64,000 nucleotides of DNA from VGJW01 sp035285595 (GTDB taxonomy: Bacteria; Cyanobacteriota; Sericytochromatia; S15B-MN24; VGJW01): NCBI GenBank assembly GCA_035285595.1, contig JAYKGV010000062.1:1-64000 (forward strand), read 5' to 3'. Shown here piece after piece: positions 1-8,433 of the stretch (position 1 is the first letter of the stretch; every line of letters begins with the position of its first letter). The notes under the pieces are model-generated. The model was given only the letters and a program-made list of their open reading frames with translations, was not told the origin of the DNA and made no database searches. The translations under genes were made by a program, and so were the position numbers.

Positions 1-237
1 TCAGAACAGATGAAGCCTACCACAGGAACCTCTCGGCCCCCGACGCCGGCGCACAACGCCGACCGCTCAAACACAGTAACTCCCACTTCACGTCACTGTC
101 AACAGATTGGACGAAGATTTTTTGGAAGAGACCCTCGATAGCTGGACGGACATGGCCAGGACCAAGCCCCAATCAGCCGATACCGCGACAGAGACTCGAC
201 CATTTTGGAAACCCTGCAGGCCGGCTACCATGGCGTC
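1..237. other. Left edge without a recognisable gene
   Basis: No reading frame of convincing length or composition is seen on either strand before the aquaporin start. In-frame stops interrupt the frames that enter from the left edge. No clear promoter or operator could be picked out, so the regulator or transporter often found beside arsenic genes, if present, lies outside the window. Confidence 0.5.
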
Positions 238-921
238 ATGAGAAGCACCTTGTTCCGCTCGGCGCTTGCGGAGGGCCTCGGTTCGATGTTCCTCCTCGCC
301 ATCATCGTCGGGTCGGGCATCACGGCCGAGCGCCTCGCCGGGGGTAACGACCTGCTGTCGCTGTTGGCCAACGCAGTGGCGACCGGCGGGGGACTCATGG
401 CTCTCATCCTGACCTTCGGCCATGTCTCAGGAGCGCACCTGAATCCGGCCGTGAGCCTGGCCGAGGCCATCTCGGGTCGACTGACATGGCCTCGGCTGAC
501 AGCCTATGTGGTGGCCCAGACCGTCGGAGGATGGCTCGGCGTCGTGAGCACCCACCTGATGTTTGGCCTTGCCGCCTTCGAGGCCTCACTGCATCCGCGG
601 ACGGGTGCCACGCAGTGGTTCGGAGAATTCGTGGCCACCTTTGGCCTCATTTGCGTCATCCGCGGCAGCGGCCGCGCATCGTCCTACGCCCCTGCCCTCG
701 CGGTGCCCGCCTACATCGTTGCAGCCTACTGGTTCACCGCATCCACCGGATTTGCCAACCCGGCCGTCACCCTCGCGCGAGGTTTCACGGATACCTTTGC
801 GGGCATCCGGCCCGCGGATGTCCCCGCCTTCATCGCCGCTCAACTCAGCGGAGCCCTTGGCGCAGCCGGGATTTGGAGACTCCTCGAGTCTCCTGAACAC
901 GCTCAAGTGTCTACATCATGA
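238..921 (+). CDS. Aquaporin / aquaglyceroporin (MIP family)
   Basis: A membrane channel of the major intrinsic protein family, about 227 residues, which is the normal family length. Both channel-forming NPA boxes are present: GAHLNPAVS in the first half and GFANPAVTLAR in the second, each in a half-repeat of three hydrophobic segments. The ATG at 238 (MRSTLFRSALAEG) is chosen because it leads directly into the first membrane segment; an in-frame TTG at 205 would add 11 residues. The gene overlaps the arsenate reductase start by four bases (ATGA). That pairing resembles AqpS-type channels in arsenic operons, which pass arsenite out of the cell, so arsenite export is the inferred role. Plain water or glycerol transport remains possible. 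Confidence 0.9.
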   Translation: MRSTLFRSALAEGLGSMFLLAIIVGSGITAERLAGGNDLLSLLANAVATGGGLMALILTFGHVSGAHLNPAVSLAEAISGRLTWPRLTAYVVAQTVGGWLGVVSTHLMFGLAAFEASLHPRTGATQWFGEFVATFGLICVIRGSGRASSYAPALAVPAYIVAAYWFTASTGFANPAVTLARGFTDTFAGIRPADVPAFIAAQLSGALGAAGIWRLLESPEHAQVSTS

Positions 922-1316
922 TCCTCGTATTATTCGCCTGCGTCCACAACGCCGGTCGCTCCCGGATGGCCGAAGCACTTTTCAACGGCGTTGCCGATCC
1001 TTCCAAGGCCCGAGCCCTCTCGGCAGGCACACAACCTGCCGCTGCGCCTCACCCCGAAGTCGTGGCCACGATGCGGGAGATCGGGATAGAACTGTCCAAG
1101 GAACCGGGTCAGAAGCTGACGCCGGAACTTGCCGCAGGATGCCGATGGCTGGTGACCATGGGCTGCGGTGAAAGCTGTCCTGTCCTGCCGGAATTGAACA
1201 GGGTCGACTGGGAGTTGCCCGACCCCAAGGGTCAGCCCCACGAAAGGGTCCGGGACATCCGCGAGACCATCCGTCGCCACGTGGAAGACCTCGTCCGCGC
1301 ACATGCCTGGGCATGA
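918..1316 (+). CDS. arsC: Arsenate reductase, low-molecular-weight phosphatase fold
   Basis: A 131-132 residue protein that should reduce arsenate to arsenite in the cytoplasm. The N-terminal loop CVHNAGR (Cys8 to Arg14) is the CX5R anion-binding site of the LMW-phosphatase-type reductases. Further cysteines in TMGCGESC (Cys83 and Cys87) fit the relay that passes the disulfide to thioredoxin or a low-molecular-weight thiol. The C-terminal pattern of DWELPDPKG followed by a helix is typical of the family. It is translationally coupled to the upstream aquaporin: reduction here and channel efflux there would make a minimal arsenic route without an Acr3 or ArsB pump in view. A tyrosine phosphatase is the alternative, but the extra cysteines argue for arsenate. 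Confidence 0.88.
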   Translation: MILVLFACVHNAGRSRMAEALFNGVADPSKARALSAGTQPAAAPHPEVVATMREIGIELSKEPGQKLTPELAAGCRWLVTMGCGESCPVLPELNRVDWELPDPKGQPHERVRDIRETIRRHVEDLVRAHAWA

Positions 1317-1342
1317 CGGTCCTGCATGACCGACAACAAGAA

Positions 1343-1373
1343 GGCCCCCGCGCGACTGTCGCGCGCGAGGACC
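1343..1373. terminator. Possible bidirectional terminator between arsC and the peroxiredoxin gene
   Basis: A very GC-rich hairpin with core GCGCG and CGCGC arms (1350-1354 and 1360-1364) lies between two convergent genes. It is flanked by a partly complementary C-rich and G-rich outer stem. There is no long T tract on either side, so intrinsic termination is only suggested by position and structure. Confidence 0.4.
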
Positions 1374-1389
1374 CTTTGCAAGCCAGGAC

Positions 1390-1989
1390 TCAGTTGGCAA
1401 CCAGCTCCGCGCCACCGAGGTACTTCTTCAGCGACTCGGCGTCCGGCTTCATGGCCGCCTGACCCTTCTGCCAGTTTGCAGGACAGACTTCGCCGTACTT
1501 CTCGCTGAACTCCACGGCATCGACGAGACGCAACACCTCGTCGACATTACGCCCGAGATCGTTGTGGTTGATGGTGACGTGCTTGAGCTCGCCATCCTTG
1601 TTGATGATGAACAAGCCACGCAGGGCCAATCCCGCCTCCTCGATCAACACGCCGTAGTCGCGGCTGATGTCCTTCTTGAGGTCGGCCACCAGAGGATACG
1701 CAATACCCTTGATGCCACCCTCCTTGCGATCCACCTGAGCCCAGGCGTGGTGCGAGAACTTGCTGTCCACTGAAACGCCGATCACTTCGGTATTCCGGGC
1801 CTTGAACTCGTCGATACGATCCGAAAAGGCCATGATCTCGGTCGGGCAAACGAAGGTGAAGTCGAGCGGATAGAAAAACAGCACGACAGTCTTGCCACGA
1901 TAGTCCGACAGCGACAGAGTCTTGAACGCGCCGTCGACGTAAGCGTCTGCCGTGAAGTCGGGAGCCTGTTTGGTCACGAATACCGCCAT
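1390..1989 (-). CDS. Typical 2-Cys peroxiredoxin (AhpC/TSA family)
   Basis: A cytoplasmic thiol peroxidase that reduces hydrogen peroxide and organic hydroperoxides. The 199-residue protein carries the peroxidatic Cys48 in FTFVCPTE and the resolving Cys169 in GEVCPANW, as in AhpC/Prx1 enzymes. The ATG at 1989 is chosen over an in-frame start 69 bases upstream because a strong AGGAGG lies just ahead of it and MAVFVTKQAPDF matches the family N-terminus. No AhpF reductase is adjacent; the thioredoxin reductase elsewhere in the window could supply electrons through thioredoxin. It ends facing arsC. Confidence 0.95.
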   Translation of the reverse strand: MAVFVTKQAPDFTADAYVDGAFKTLSLSDYRGKTVVLFFYPLDFTFVCPTEIMAFSDRIDEFKARNTEVIGVSVDSKFSHHAWAQVDRKEGGIKGIAYPLVADLKKDISRDYGVLIEEAGLALRGLFIINKDGELKHVTINHNDLGRNVDEVLRLVDAVEFSEKYGEVCPANWQKGQAAMKPDAESLKKYLGGAELVAN

Positions 1990-2179
1990 TGCGGGGAACC
2001 TCCTGAGAATCAGCCTGCCGGGACCGTCAGGCCATGCCCAAGGGTACGACGCGGCCAAGGGTTCGACAAGAACGACACAGAATCATACCGACGGAGGATG
2101 TCGTCGGCACCAGGCCTTGACGGCCACGAGCATGCCCGCGATGAACACTCCCTCCGCCACGCCCAGCCAGCGCATCAAG

Positions 2180-2938
2180 TCATTCCCCAAGGCTTCCCCC
2201 CCCTCGACGGCGGAGCAAACCCTCGAAGAGGGAAATGGGAACCGGGAACAGGATGGTGCTGTTCTTCTCGGTCGCGACATCCGCCAAGGTCTGAAGATAA
2301 CGCAATTGAATCGCCACGGGTTCCTTGGCGAGGATGCCGGCGGCCCCGGCCAAAGTCTCGGCCGCCATCCTCTCGCCCTCGGCATGCAGGACCTTGGCGC
2401 GCTTCTCCCGCTCGGCCTCGGCCTGGCGGGCCATCGCCCGCTGCATCGCCACAGGCAACTCCAGATCCTTCAACGCCACGACAGTCACCTTGATGCCCCA
2501 AGGCTCCGTCTGTTCGTCGAGGATGCGCTGCAGCCTGTCGTTCAAGGCGTCGCGGCTGGACAGGATTTCGTCCAACGCAGACTGGCCAAGGACGTTGCGC
2601 AACGTGGTCTGGGCCAGCTGCACCGTGGCGAGATGCCCATCAGCCACCCTCGTCACGGCGAGATCGGGCGCCACGAATCGGTAGTAGACCACGGCCGTGA
2701 CCTTGATGGTCACGTTGTCGCGGGTCACCACCTCCTGCACGGGCAATTCGAAGTTGAGCGTCCGCAGGTCGACCCGCACGGCCCGGTCGATGAAAGGCAC
2801 GAGGTAGCAAATGCCTGGCCCCTGCACTCCCTCTAGGCGGCCGAGGCGGAAGACCACCAGTCGTTCGTATTCCTGCACGATACGAAAGCCGGACAGTCCC
2901 ACACCCAGAAACAATGCCAATCCAAAGAAAACGTTCAT
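2180..2938 (-). CDS. Slipin / stomatin-like SPFH (band 7) membrane protein
   Basis: A 252-residue membrane scaffold protein. An N-terminal hydrophobic hairpin (residues 1-20) precedes the SPFH domain, with typical stretches such as EYERLVVFRLGR and PGICYLVPFIDR. A charged alpha-helical region (AEAEREKRAKVLHAEGE) follows, which in this family drives oligomerisation. It overlaps the end of the NfeD gene by four bases (ATGA), with GAGGAGG ahead of the start. Slipin and NfeD form a conserved pair in which the protease partner acts on the SPFH protein and membrane quality control is the proposed role. The actual substrate is unknown. Confidence 0.93.
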   Translation of the reverse strand: MNVFFGLALFLGVGLSGFRIVQEYERLVVFRLGRLEGVQGPGICYLVPFIDRAVRVDLRTLNFELPVQEVVTRDNVTIKVTAVVYYRFVAPDLAVTRVADGHLATVQLAQTTLRNVLGQSALDEILSSRDALNDRLQRILDEQTEPWGIKVTVVALKDLELPVAMQRAMARQAEAEREKRAKVLHAEGERMAAETLAGAAGILAKEPVAIQLRYLQTLADVATEKNSTILFPVPISLFEGLLRRRGGGSLGE

Positions 2939-4374
2939 GCGCCCGGAGCCTCCTCACGATTGACGCCCGTCCGGCGCACGTCCAGCACCAATCCGTGACG
3001 AGCGGTGACCACCACGGGCTCGCCCACCCCGGGCCGTCGCCCACCCCAGCGAGCACGCCACCTCTCACCCTCGAGCAACACGGTACCCTCCTCGGACGAT
3101 GCCGCCTCGAGGACCATCGCAACCCGACCGACCTGCTCATGCACAGGTTTCAGGCCCCGCCGCCCGCGCCCGTATCTGGCCAGCAGAATCGACAACACCG
3201 CGAGCGCCATCGCTCCTGCCATGGCGCCGAACCAGAGTCCCGGATCCGGCTGCCAACCCGCCGCGCGCGCCCCGACGGCCAACACGAGCCAACCTGAGGC
3301 CAGCGCGATTCCCGCCCCGACGCCCAGCACGCCGTATCCTGGCGTAACAGCCTCGGCTGCAAGCAACCCCATCCCCACGACCAACAAGCCCAGACCCGCC
3401 CAGGCGAGCGGCAACGCCCCTAGTCCATAGAAGCCCAGCAGCAAGCCGAGAAGTCCTGCCACGCCTGGCAGGACGCTGCCTGGATGAGACAGCGCGAGAA
3501 AAAGGCCCAACATTCCGAGATTGACCAGCACCATCGCCGTGGAGGGTTCCGACAACTGCGTCAACACCCGTTCGCCCAAGGTCGTCGGACGATCGTGTCT
3601 CAAGGCCCAAAGGCCCATCAATCTCAGCTTGCGTCCGGCGACGGTCACCTCACGTCCCCGCACGAGAGCAAGCAGCTCTCGCTCGGAGGCGGCCAGTCCA
3701 TCCACCATGCCGCGGCGTACGGCCTCCTCGGCTGAGATGCTCAGGCTGCGCCGCACGGCCTGCTCGGCCCACATGGCGTCTCGACCACGTCCTCGGGCCA
3801 AACTGCGAGCCAAGGCTGCCGCATCCTGCACGGCCTTGTCGTCCAGGGGCCGAGGCAGGGCCTCGCCTGTCGGTCCTACCGGATGAGCCGCCCCCATGGC
3901 CGTCTGGGGTGCCATGTAGGCCCGATGGGCCGCAAGGACCACGAACATGCCGGCCGAAGCCGCCCGGGCTCCCGAGGGCGCCACCCAGACGACCACCGGA
4001 ACGGATGAGGCGAGGATATCCTGCACCATCGAACGCATCGTACTTTCGAGGCCCCCCGGGCTATCGAGCACGAACACGACGAGTCCGTCGCCGTCCCGGG
4101 CGGCTTCCCGCAGGCCTCGGGCCAGGTAAGTACCTGTCACGGGGCCAATGGGCCCTTGCCACCGCAGCCACGTCACGGCTGGCCGCGGGCCCACCTCGTC
4201 CGATGAGAGCCTACCCGATGGCGGTGCCAGCGGTTGCGCGGCGACGGGAAGAGAGGCCCCCGGGCTCGATGCCCAAACGCAAGCGAATGCGAAGCACACG
4301 GCAAGGAGGCGGGACCACGACAGCTTCCCGGACTTGCCAGCCTTCAGGCCTGACGCACCTCTTCCTGAACCCAT
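2935..4374 (-). CDS. nfeD: NfeD-family membrane serine protease (1510-N type)
   Basis: A 479-residue membrane protease. After a hydrophobic signal segment (about residues 20-40) comes a ClpP-like domain: LDSPGGLEST, then the likely nucleophile Ser140 in ARAASAGMF, and Lys180 in PLDDKAVQ completing the Ser-Lys dyad. Several transmembrane helices follow (about residues 270-390), with an NfeD-type OB-fold domain at the C-terminus. It lies between cutA, whose 3' end it overlaps by about 30 bases, and the slipin gene. The first start was kept because no better internal start was seen; the long basic lead before the signal segment is unusual and the true start may be a little later. Confidence 0.9.
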   Translation of the reverse strand: MGSGRGASGLKAGKSGKLSWSRLLAVCFAFACVWASSPGASLPVAAQPLAPPSGRLSSDEVGPRPAVTWLRWQGPIGPVTGTYLARGLREAARDGDGLVVFVLDSPGGLESTMRSMVQDILASSVPVVVWVAPSGARAASAGMFVVLAAHRAYMAPQTAMGAAHPVGPTGEALPRPLDDKAVQDAAALARSLARGRGRDAMWAEQAVRRSLSISAEEAVRRGMVDGLAASERELLALVRGREVTVAGRKLRLMGLWALRHDRPTTLGERVLTQLSEPSTAMVLVNLGMLGLFLALSHPGSVLPGVAGLLGLLLGFYGLGALPLAWAGLGLLVVGMGLLAAEAVTPGYGVLGVGAGIALASGWLVLAVGARAAGWQPDPGLWFGAMAGAMALAVLSILLARYGRGRRGLKPVHEQVGRVAMVLEAASSEEGTVLLEGERWRARWGGRRPGVGEPVVVTARHGLVLDVRRTGVNREEAPGA

Positions 4375-4655
4375 GCGTGGTAGGCCTCCCAGCCGCCCTC
4401 GACCGGCAGCAGGAGTATTTCCGGGACTTCATAGGGGTGCAAGGCTCGGATGCGTGCCATCAAGGCGTCCGCTGCACCGTCGCTCGTCTTGCACCACAGC
4501 TGGACTTCACGATCATGGACCACCTCCCCTTGCCAACGATAGAGGCTGGTCACGGGAGCCGAGATCTGGATGCACGCCGTCAGGCGTTCCTCAAGCAAAA
4601 TCCTGGCCAACGCCTCGGCCCCGACCTCCGGATGACTGATCAACACCATCTTCAT
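4344..4655 (-). CDS. cutA: CutA1 divalent-ion tolerance protein
   Basis: A small trimeric cytoplasmic protein of 103 residues linked in E. coli to copper and divalent-cation tolerance; its molecular function is unsettled. Family landmarks are ACIQISAPVTSLYRWQGE, then VQLWCKTS and the HPYEVPEILLLPV stretch. The start is placed at the ATG at 4655 (MKMVLISHP), since the upstream extension is unrelated to the family. A TACACT element ends eight bases before this ATG, so the mRNA may be leaderless. It starts the cutA-nfeD-slipin run and is divergent from the aspartic protease gene. Confidence 0.9.
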   Translation of the reverse strand: MKMVLISHPEVGAEALARILLEERLTACIQISAPVTSLYRWQGEVVHDREVQLWCKTSDGAADALMARIRALHPYEVPEILLLPVEGGWEAYHAWVQEEVRQA

Positions 4656-4663
4656 GGGGTAGA

Positions 4664-4669
4664 AGTGTA
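4664..4669 (-). promoter_or_regulatory. Candidate -10 element for leaderless cutA
   Basis: TACACT read on the minus strand ends eight bases before the cutA ATG, with no Shine-Dalgarno sequence between. The same TANNNT spacing recurs ahead of other genes here. No good -35 hexamer is visible. Confidence 0.4.
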
Positions 4670-4676
4670 AGGCAAC

Positions 4677-5522
4677 GTGGCCATCCTCGCGCTCCTCGCC
4701 GCCTTCGCCGACCTGCCCGTCCGCACGGCGAATGGTCGGACCTACGTCCAGATCAAGATTCAGGACACTCCGGGCTGGTGGCTGGTCGATACAGGCGCCA
4801 CCCATACCGTGGTGAGCCCCCGTACCGCCGCGGATTGGCCTCGACTGACTGGCCATCCTGCCGAAGCCGATCCCTATGGTCTCACCGCTTGGGCCGTTCC
4901 CCCGGTTCTGCGCCTGGGTTCTCGCCCCGTGCGCCTGCGAAAGGTCGCCGTCCTACCGAGGCTGGCCGAGCGCTTTCTTTCAGAAGACGAAGTCTTCGTG
5001 GCTGGCATCCTCGGGTGGGATGTATTGAGCCGGAATCGCTGGAGGCTCGATCCGGCCCACGCCCGGGCCGCCTTCGCCCCTTCCTCGTCTCATCCGCCGG
5101 CCGACCTCCTTGTCCGTTGGCCGCTGCGGCAACATCGGGGCAGCCCGATGGTGGACCTGCGGCACGTGGGGGGTGCACGTTGGAGCATGCTGCTCGATAC
5201 GGGAACCGAAGCGTTGGTCGTGGGGATGGCCACCGCCCGGAGATCGGGATGGCAGCCGGTCGCCCGACCGGTTCCCGGCCCCCGGTTGGTGGGACTCGGA
5301 CGCAGCGCGGGCAGCCAGCAATGGCGCACGCGACTGGCAGGTCCTCTTGGCGGAATACCACGCGAGTTTCTGGTCACGGAGAGGCCGCCCTTGCCCTGGG
5401 TCGACGGTGCTGTCGGCACCGGCTTTCTGGAGGGTCGGGCGCTCCTCTGGGATGGACCAGCAGGGTGGTGGGGCCTTAGTTCGCAGCCCCCGCCGAAAGA
5501 GTCGGTCCCAGCTCCAGGCTGA
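4677..5522 (+). CDS. Aspartic protease with two DTG motifs (tandem retropepsin-like)
   Basis: A 281-residue protein starting at GTG. It has a short hydrophobic N-terminus (MAILALLAAFA), perhaps a weak signal sequence. Two half-repeats are visible. The first has WWLVDTGATHTVV (Asp38-Gly40) and a later GILGWDVL; the second has SMLLDTGTEALVV (Asp174-Gly176) and GAVGTGFL. In each lobe the DTG triad followed by a hydrophobic-hydrophobic-Gly strand is the active-site half of an aspartic protease, so both catalytic aspartates are present in one chain, as in pepsin. The lobes are short, closer to retropepsin monomers. It is divergent from cutA and its 3' end overlaps the facing metalloprotease gene by 47 bases. 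The substrate is unknown. Confidence 0.75.
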   Translation: MAILALLAAFADLPVRTANGRTYVQIKIQDTPGWWLVDTGATHTVVSPRTAADWPRLTGHPAEADPYGLTAWAVPPVLRLGSRPVRLRKVAVLPRLAERFLSEDEVFVAGILGWDVLSRNRWRLDPAHARAAFAPSSSHPPADLLVRWPLRQHRGSPMVDLRHVGGARWSMLLDTGTEALVVGMATARRSGWQPVARPVPGPRLVGLGRSAGSQQWRTRLAGPLGGIPREFLVTERPPLPWVDGAVGTGFLEGRALLWDGPAGWWGLSSQPPPKESVPAPG

Positions 5523-6948
5523 TGACGCGCATCGCCTGCGGAAAACTCGAAGGGTCCTGCTCGACGGCACCGAATCGGGCACGATAGCTCAGCGTGGCCG
5601 GCCTGAGCCACGTCCCGGGCTCTCTGGGCACCTTGGGACCCAGGAACCACGGCCCCCCGGCCACATCGAAAAGATTCAAGGAAGCCAGCGCTGCAGGTGG
5701 ATCCGGCTGAATGCCCGCCCCGCGGATGTGCCCGCCAACGGCCAGCATCGAGGCTCCAAGAGCGAGGAATTCATCTCCCGCAGAGGTCCCTTGCGCAGAC
5801 AAGGCACGAGACAAGGCTTGTCCCAGGGGTGCAGGATCGACGAGGACCTGCTTCAGGAACGCAGGTCCCATCCGCTCTGCAAGCCACTGAACATAAAGCA
5901 AAGCCAGGCCGTAACCACCACCGCGAGGGTTCCCTGCCCAATCCGTGAGCGACCACGCCGTGGGATCGGCCAGAACCGCGCCCACATCCTTGAGGACGCT
6001 CGCGCGACCAGCCGCCAGGCCGTGACCGTGGCGCTCCATGGCCCACATCGCCATGCCTTCGTCCCACCACGTCGGCCAGAGGGCCCCGCCGGCCTCGCGC
6101 CGACGGCTGAAGGCCACCAGATGAGCAAGCTCGTGAACCAGCACGCCTGCCGCCTCGAGAGGGTCCTCACGCAAGGACCCCGCTCGTAGATAAACCACTT
6201 CGCGTTGATTGGAGCCCTTGGCACCGGGGTCAAGGTCACCGGGCCAGAAGAAGCCCTCGAGTCCCTTGTCCTTCCCGAAGGCCCCCACGGCAGGAGACAG
6301 GACGACATGGATCCTGGGATCCCCATCTGCATCGGTGGCAGTCGGTATGCCGCCGAAGTCGGCGATGACCCCTGGCAGCAACTTCTCCTCAGGCCCGTCC
6401 CCATCCAGGGACCGGACCCACGGAAGCAGAAGACTATCCGGCAGCGGCTCTGCGGGCTCCTGACAGGGACTATCGAGCACCGGACCGACATCTGCCCAGA
6501 CCAGCGCCGAGGAGGTCACGGCCCTGAGTTCGAACCATCTCGAGCAAGCCGGCTCTCCCGGCCTGAGGTCGAGCACACTCATGATTTCACGCTCGCCCGG
6601 CTGGCGTTCCGGCAGGGCCATGGCCCCCCGGGCACGCCGCAAGGGGACGTGCAGACGCCGCGCCGCGTCCGACCTCGCCTGCATGGCTACCGTACCCGCC
6701 GTCTCCACAGCCGGAAAGTCCGCCCTGGTCCATACCAGAATGCCGCCTTGGCTGCCCCGTCCCCAATCGAGGGCCTGGCCCGCAGGAAGCGTGCGTGCCG
6801 CACGGGTCAATACGGCAAGAGGCCAAGCGTGCCCCTCAGGAGATCCCGACGTGGCGGTCCCGTCACTTACCGAGACCAGGGGGGCGGAGCAGGCAACCAG
6901 AATCGACGCCACCAAGAGCGCCCAAGGAGGTCTGGCCCTGAGGTTCAC
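5476..6948 (-). CDS. Lipoprotein with HExxH zinc-metallopeptidase motif
   Basis: A 490-residue protein that appears to be exported and lipid-anchored: VNLRARPPWALLVASILVAC is a lipoprotein signal ending in a lipobox cysteine. The GTG start at 6948 is chosen because it overlaps the stop of the cyclic-nucleotide-binding gene as GTGA and puts the lipobox at the right distance. The C-terminal half has HELAH (His272, Glu273, His276) followed by WWDEGMAMW (Glu297), the gluzincin-type arrangement of two His ligands, catalytic Glu and a third Glu ligand. A calcium-site-like DADGDPR lies before it. It is last in a four-gene run. Family-level identity and substrate are unknown. Confidence 0.75.
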   Translation of the reverse strand: MNLRARPPWALLVASILVACSAPLVSVSDGTATSGSPEGHAWPLAVLTRAARTLPAGQALDWGRGSQGGILVWTRADFPAVETAGTVAMQARSDAARRLHVPLRRARGAMALPERQPGEREIMSVLDLRPGEPACSRWFELRAVTSSALVWADVGPVLDSPCQEPAEPLPDSLLLPWVRSLDGDGPEEKLLPGVIADFGGIPTATDADGDPRIHVVLSPAVGAFGKDKGLEGFFWPGDLDPGAKGSNQREVVYLRAGSLREDPLEAAGVLVHELAHLVAFSRRREAGGALWPTWWDEGMAMWAMERHGHGLAAGRASVLKDVGAVLADPTAWSLTDWAGNPRGGGYGLALLYVQWLAERMGPAFLKQVLVDPAPLGQALSRALSAQGTSAGDEFLALGASMLAVGGHIRGAGIQPDPPAALASLNLFDVAGGPWFLGPKVPREPGTWLRPATLSYRARFGAVEQDPSSFPQAMRVISLELGPTLSAGAAN

Positions 6949-7604
6949 CCCTCGTAAGTCACCGGCCAACGGCTTATGGGCACGGGTTCCCACGCGCCCC
7001 CAGGCTGGACGGGCCCGACGAGGGAAGGCTCCGACGGTGGGAGGCGCCACGCGGCCAAGCGCTCCCGCAAGGTCTGCCAGAAGGTCGCTTTCGCCGGCGG
7101 TGCAGGAGGCCGGGGACACGCTCCAGTTGATACATCCGTCGGCACTTCGACGACCCATCGCCGCCAACGTTGGGTCATGGGACGGGCGAGACGCCTGAGG
7201 AAACGCGCCGCAAGCCGCGGATGCTCCCGTTCAAGGCGTGCCAGATCCTCCTCGGCCCATACCAGCACCTGTGAGCGCATCACCGCGCGAGCCCCGTGGC
7301 TACGAGGTCCCTCATCGAAGAGAGATTCCTCCCCGAAGAGTCCACCTGACCTGACCATCGTGCCGATGCCGCCCGCACCTCCATCCTCTAACAACAGCAC
7401 GCCTGACAGGACCACGTAGGCGGCCACCTCCCGAGCCCCCTGCGCGAATACCGTCTCGCGCGGATCAAGGAATCGACGACGGGCCATCCACGCCAACCGC
7501 TCGATCTCACGCGGCGAGAAGCCCTGGAACAACGGCATGCGCTCGAGCCGCTCGACGACTCCGCCCCGGACCTCGGGCTCCCGGACCACCACTTCCTGGA
7601 TCAT
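6945..7604 (-). CDS. Cyclic-nucleotide-binding domain protein (Crp-like sensor without HTH)
   Basis: A protein of about 219 residues. Its first 140 residues have a cNMP-binding beta-roll: LFQGFSPREIERLA, then FAQGAREVAAYVVLSGVL, the FGEESLF phosphate-cassette region, and a helix. The C-terminal part is proline-rich and basic and does not look like the winged helix of Crp/Fnr regulators, so direct DNA binding is doubtful. The start at 7604 (MIQEVVV) is preferred because GGAGGG lies seven bases upstream; an ATG 15 bases earlier is the alternative. The phosphate-cassette Arg is not obvious, so cAMP binding is uncertain. It sits between a TauE-type exporter and a lipoprotein metallopeptidase. Confidence 0.75.
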   Translation of the reverse strand: MIQEVVVREPEVRGGVVERLERMPLFQGFSPREIERLAWMARRRFLDPRETVFAQGAREVAAYVVLSGVLLLEDGGAGGIGTMVRSGGLFGEESLFDEGPRSHGARAVMRSQVLVWAEEDLARLEREHPRLAARFLRRLARPMTQRWRRWVVEVPTDVSTGACPRPPAPPAKATFWQTLRERLAAWRLPPSEPSLVGPVQPGGAWEPVPISRWPVTYEG

Positions 7605-7665
7605 GGGTGCACCCTCCATGACCCCTACTTCGGCGAGATGCGCAAAGCCTTGAGGCTCTGGATCC

Positions 7666-8433
7666 TCACCAGGGCACCTCGCGCCAGGCCGTGCCCACGG
7701 CGACCAAAAGCAACAACACCCCCAAGATGCGGACGAGCAAGGACTCCTTCACTTGGCTGGACCAGGCGGCACCGAACCAGGACCCCGGTACGAGACCGCC
7801 CGCCAACCACAGAGCTGCCGACCAGTTGACGTGGCCAAGACGTGCATGCGTGGCCGCACTCGGCACGGCCACCAACGCCACGAGCAAAAGAGATTGGCCA
7901 AGGGCCTGCCGCAAGGGCTGCCCCATCGCGGCCAGCGCAGGCAAAGCCACGATGCCCCCGCCCAAGCCCAGGCCCCCACTGACGAAACCCACCCCCAGAC
8001 CCAGCAGGCCATATCCCAAGCCGCCGCGAACCTCGGGTCTCTCGGGACGAAGGGCTCGCCGGCGTTCCCAGGCACCGGAGGCGTAGTCGAGACCGATCCC
8101 CGCCACCAGTCCCAGCAAGATGCCCAGCAAAAAGCGGGAAGGCAGACGCTCGGTCCCGAGCGCAGCCACAATGGCCGCAGGCATGCCGGTGACGGCCGCA
8201 AGCACCACACGCCGAATCTGCAAGCCATGGGTCCGGCCGTGACGCCACGCGGCCACCAAGGCCGTTGGCAACATCGTCACCAGGGGTGTCGCCAAGGCCT
8301 CGAGAACGGGCAAGCCGAAGACACCGCGCAGAAGCGGCGCCATGACCACGCCGCCGCCTATCCCGAAAGCACCCGAGAGCAAGCCGGCAAAGAGACCAAG
8401 AAGCAGGAGACCGGCCACGGGGATCTCAGCCAT
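7666..8433 (-). CDS. TauE/SafE-family membrane transporter
   Basis: About 255 residues with seven or eight hydrophobic segments. The two family-type glycine-rich repeats are present: GLLSGAFGIGGGVVMAPLL near the N-terminus and GFVSGGLGLGGGIVALPAL in the second half. The family moves sulfite, sulfonates or other anions across the inner membrane; the substrate cannot be told from sequence. The ATG at 8433 is chosen because AGGA lies five bases upstream and it overlaps the HD-domain gene stop by eight bases; an ATG at 8454 is possible. It is followed after about 60 bases by the cNMP-binding gene. Confidence 0.88.
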   Translation of the reverse strand: MAEIPVAGLLLLGLFAGLLSGAFGIGGGVVMAPLLRGVFGLPVLEALATPLVTMLPTALVAAWRHGRTHGLQIRRVVLAAVTGMPAAIVAALGTERLPSRFLLGILLGLVAGIGLDYASGAWERRRALRPERPEVRGGLGYGLLGLGVGFVSGGLGLGGGIVALPALAAMGQPLRQALGQSLLLVALVAVPSAATHARLGHVNWSAALWLAGGLVPGSWFGAAWSSQVKESLLVRILGVLLLLVAVGTAWREVPW

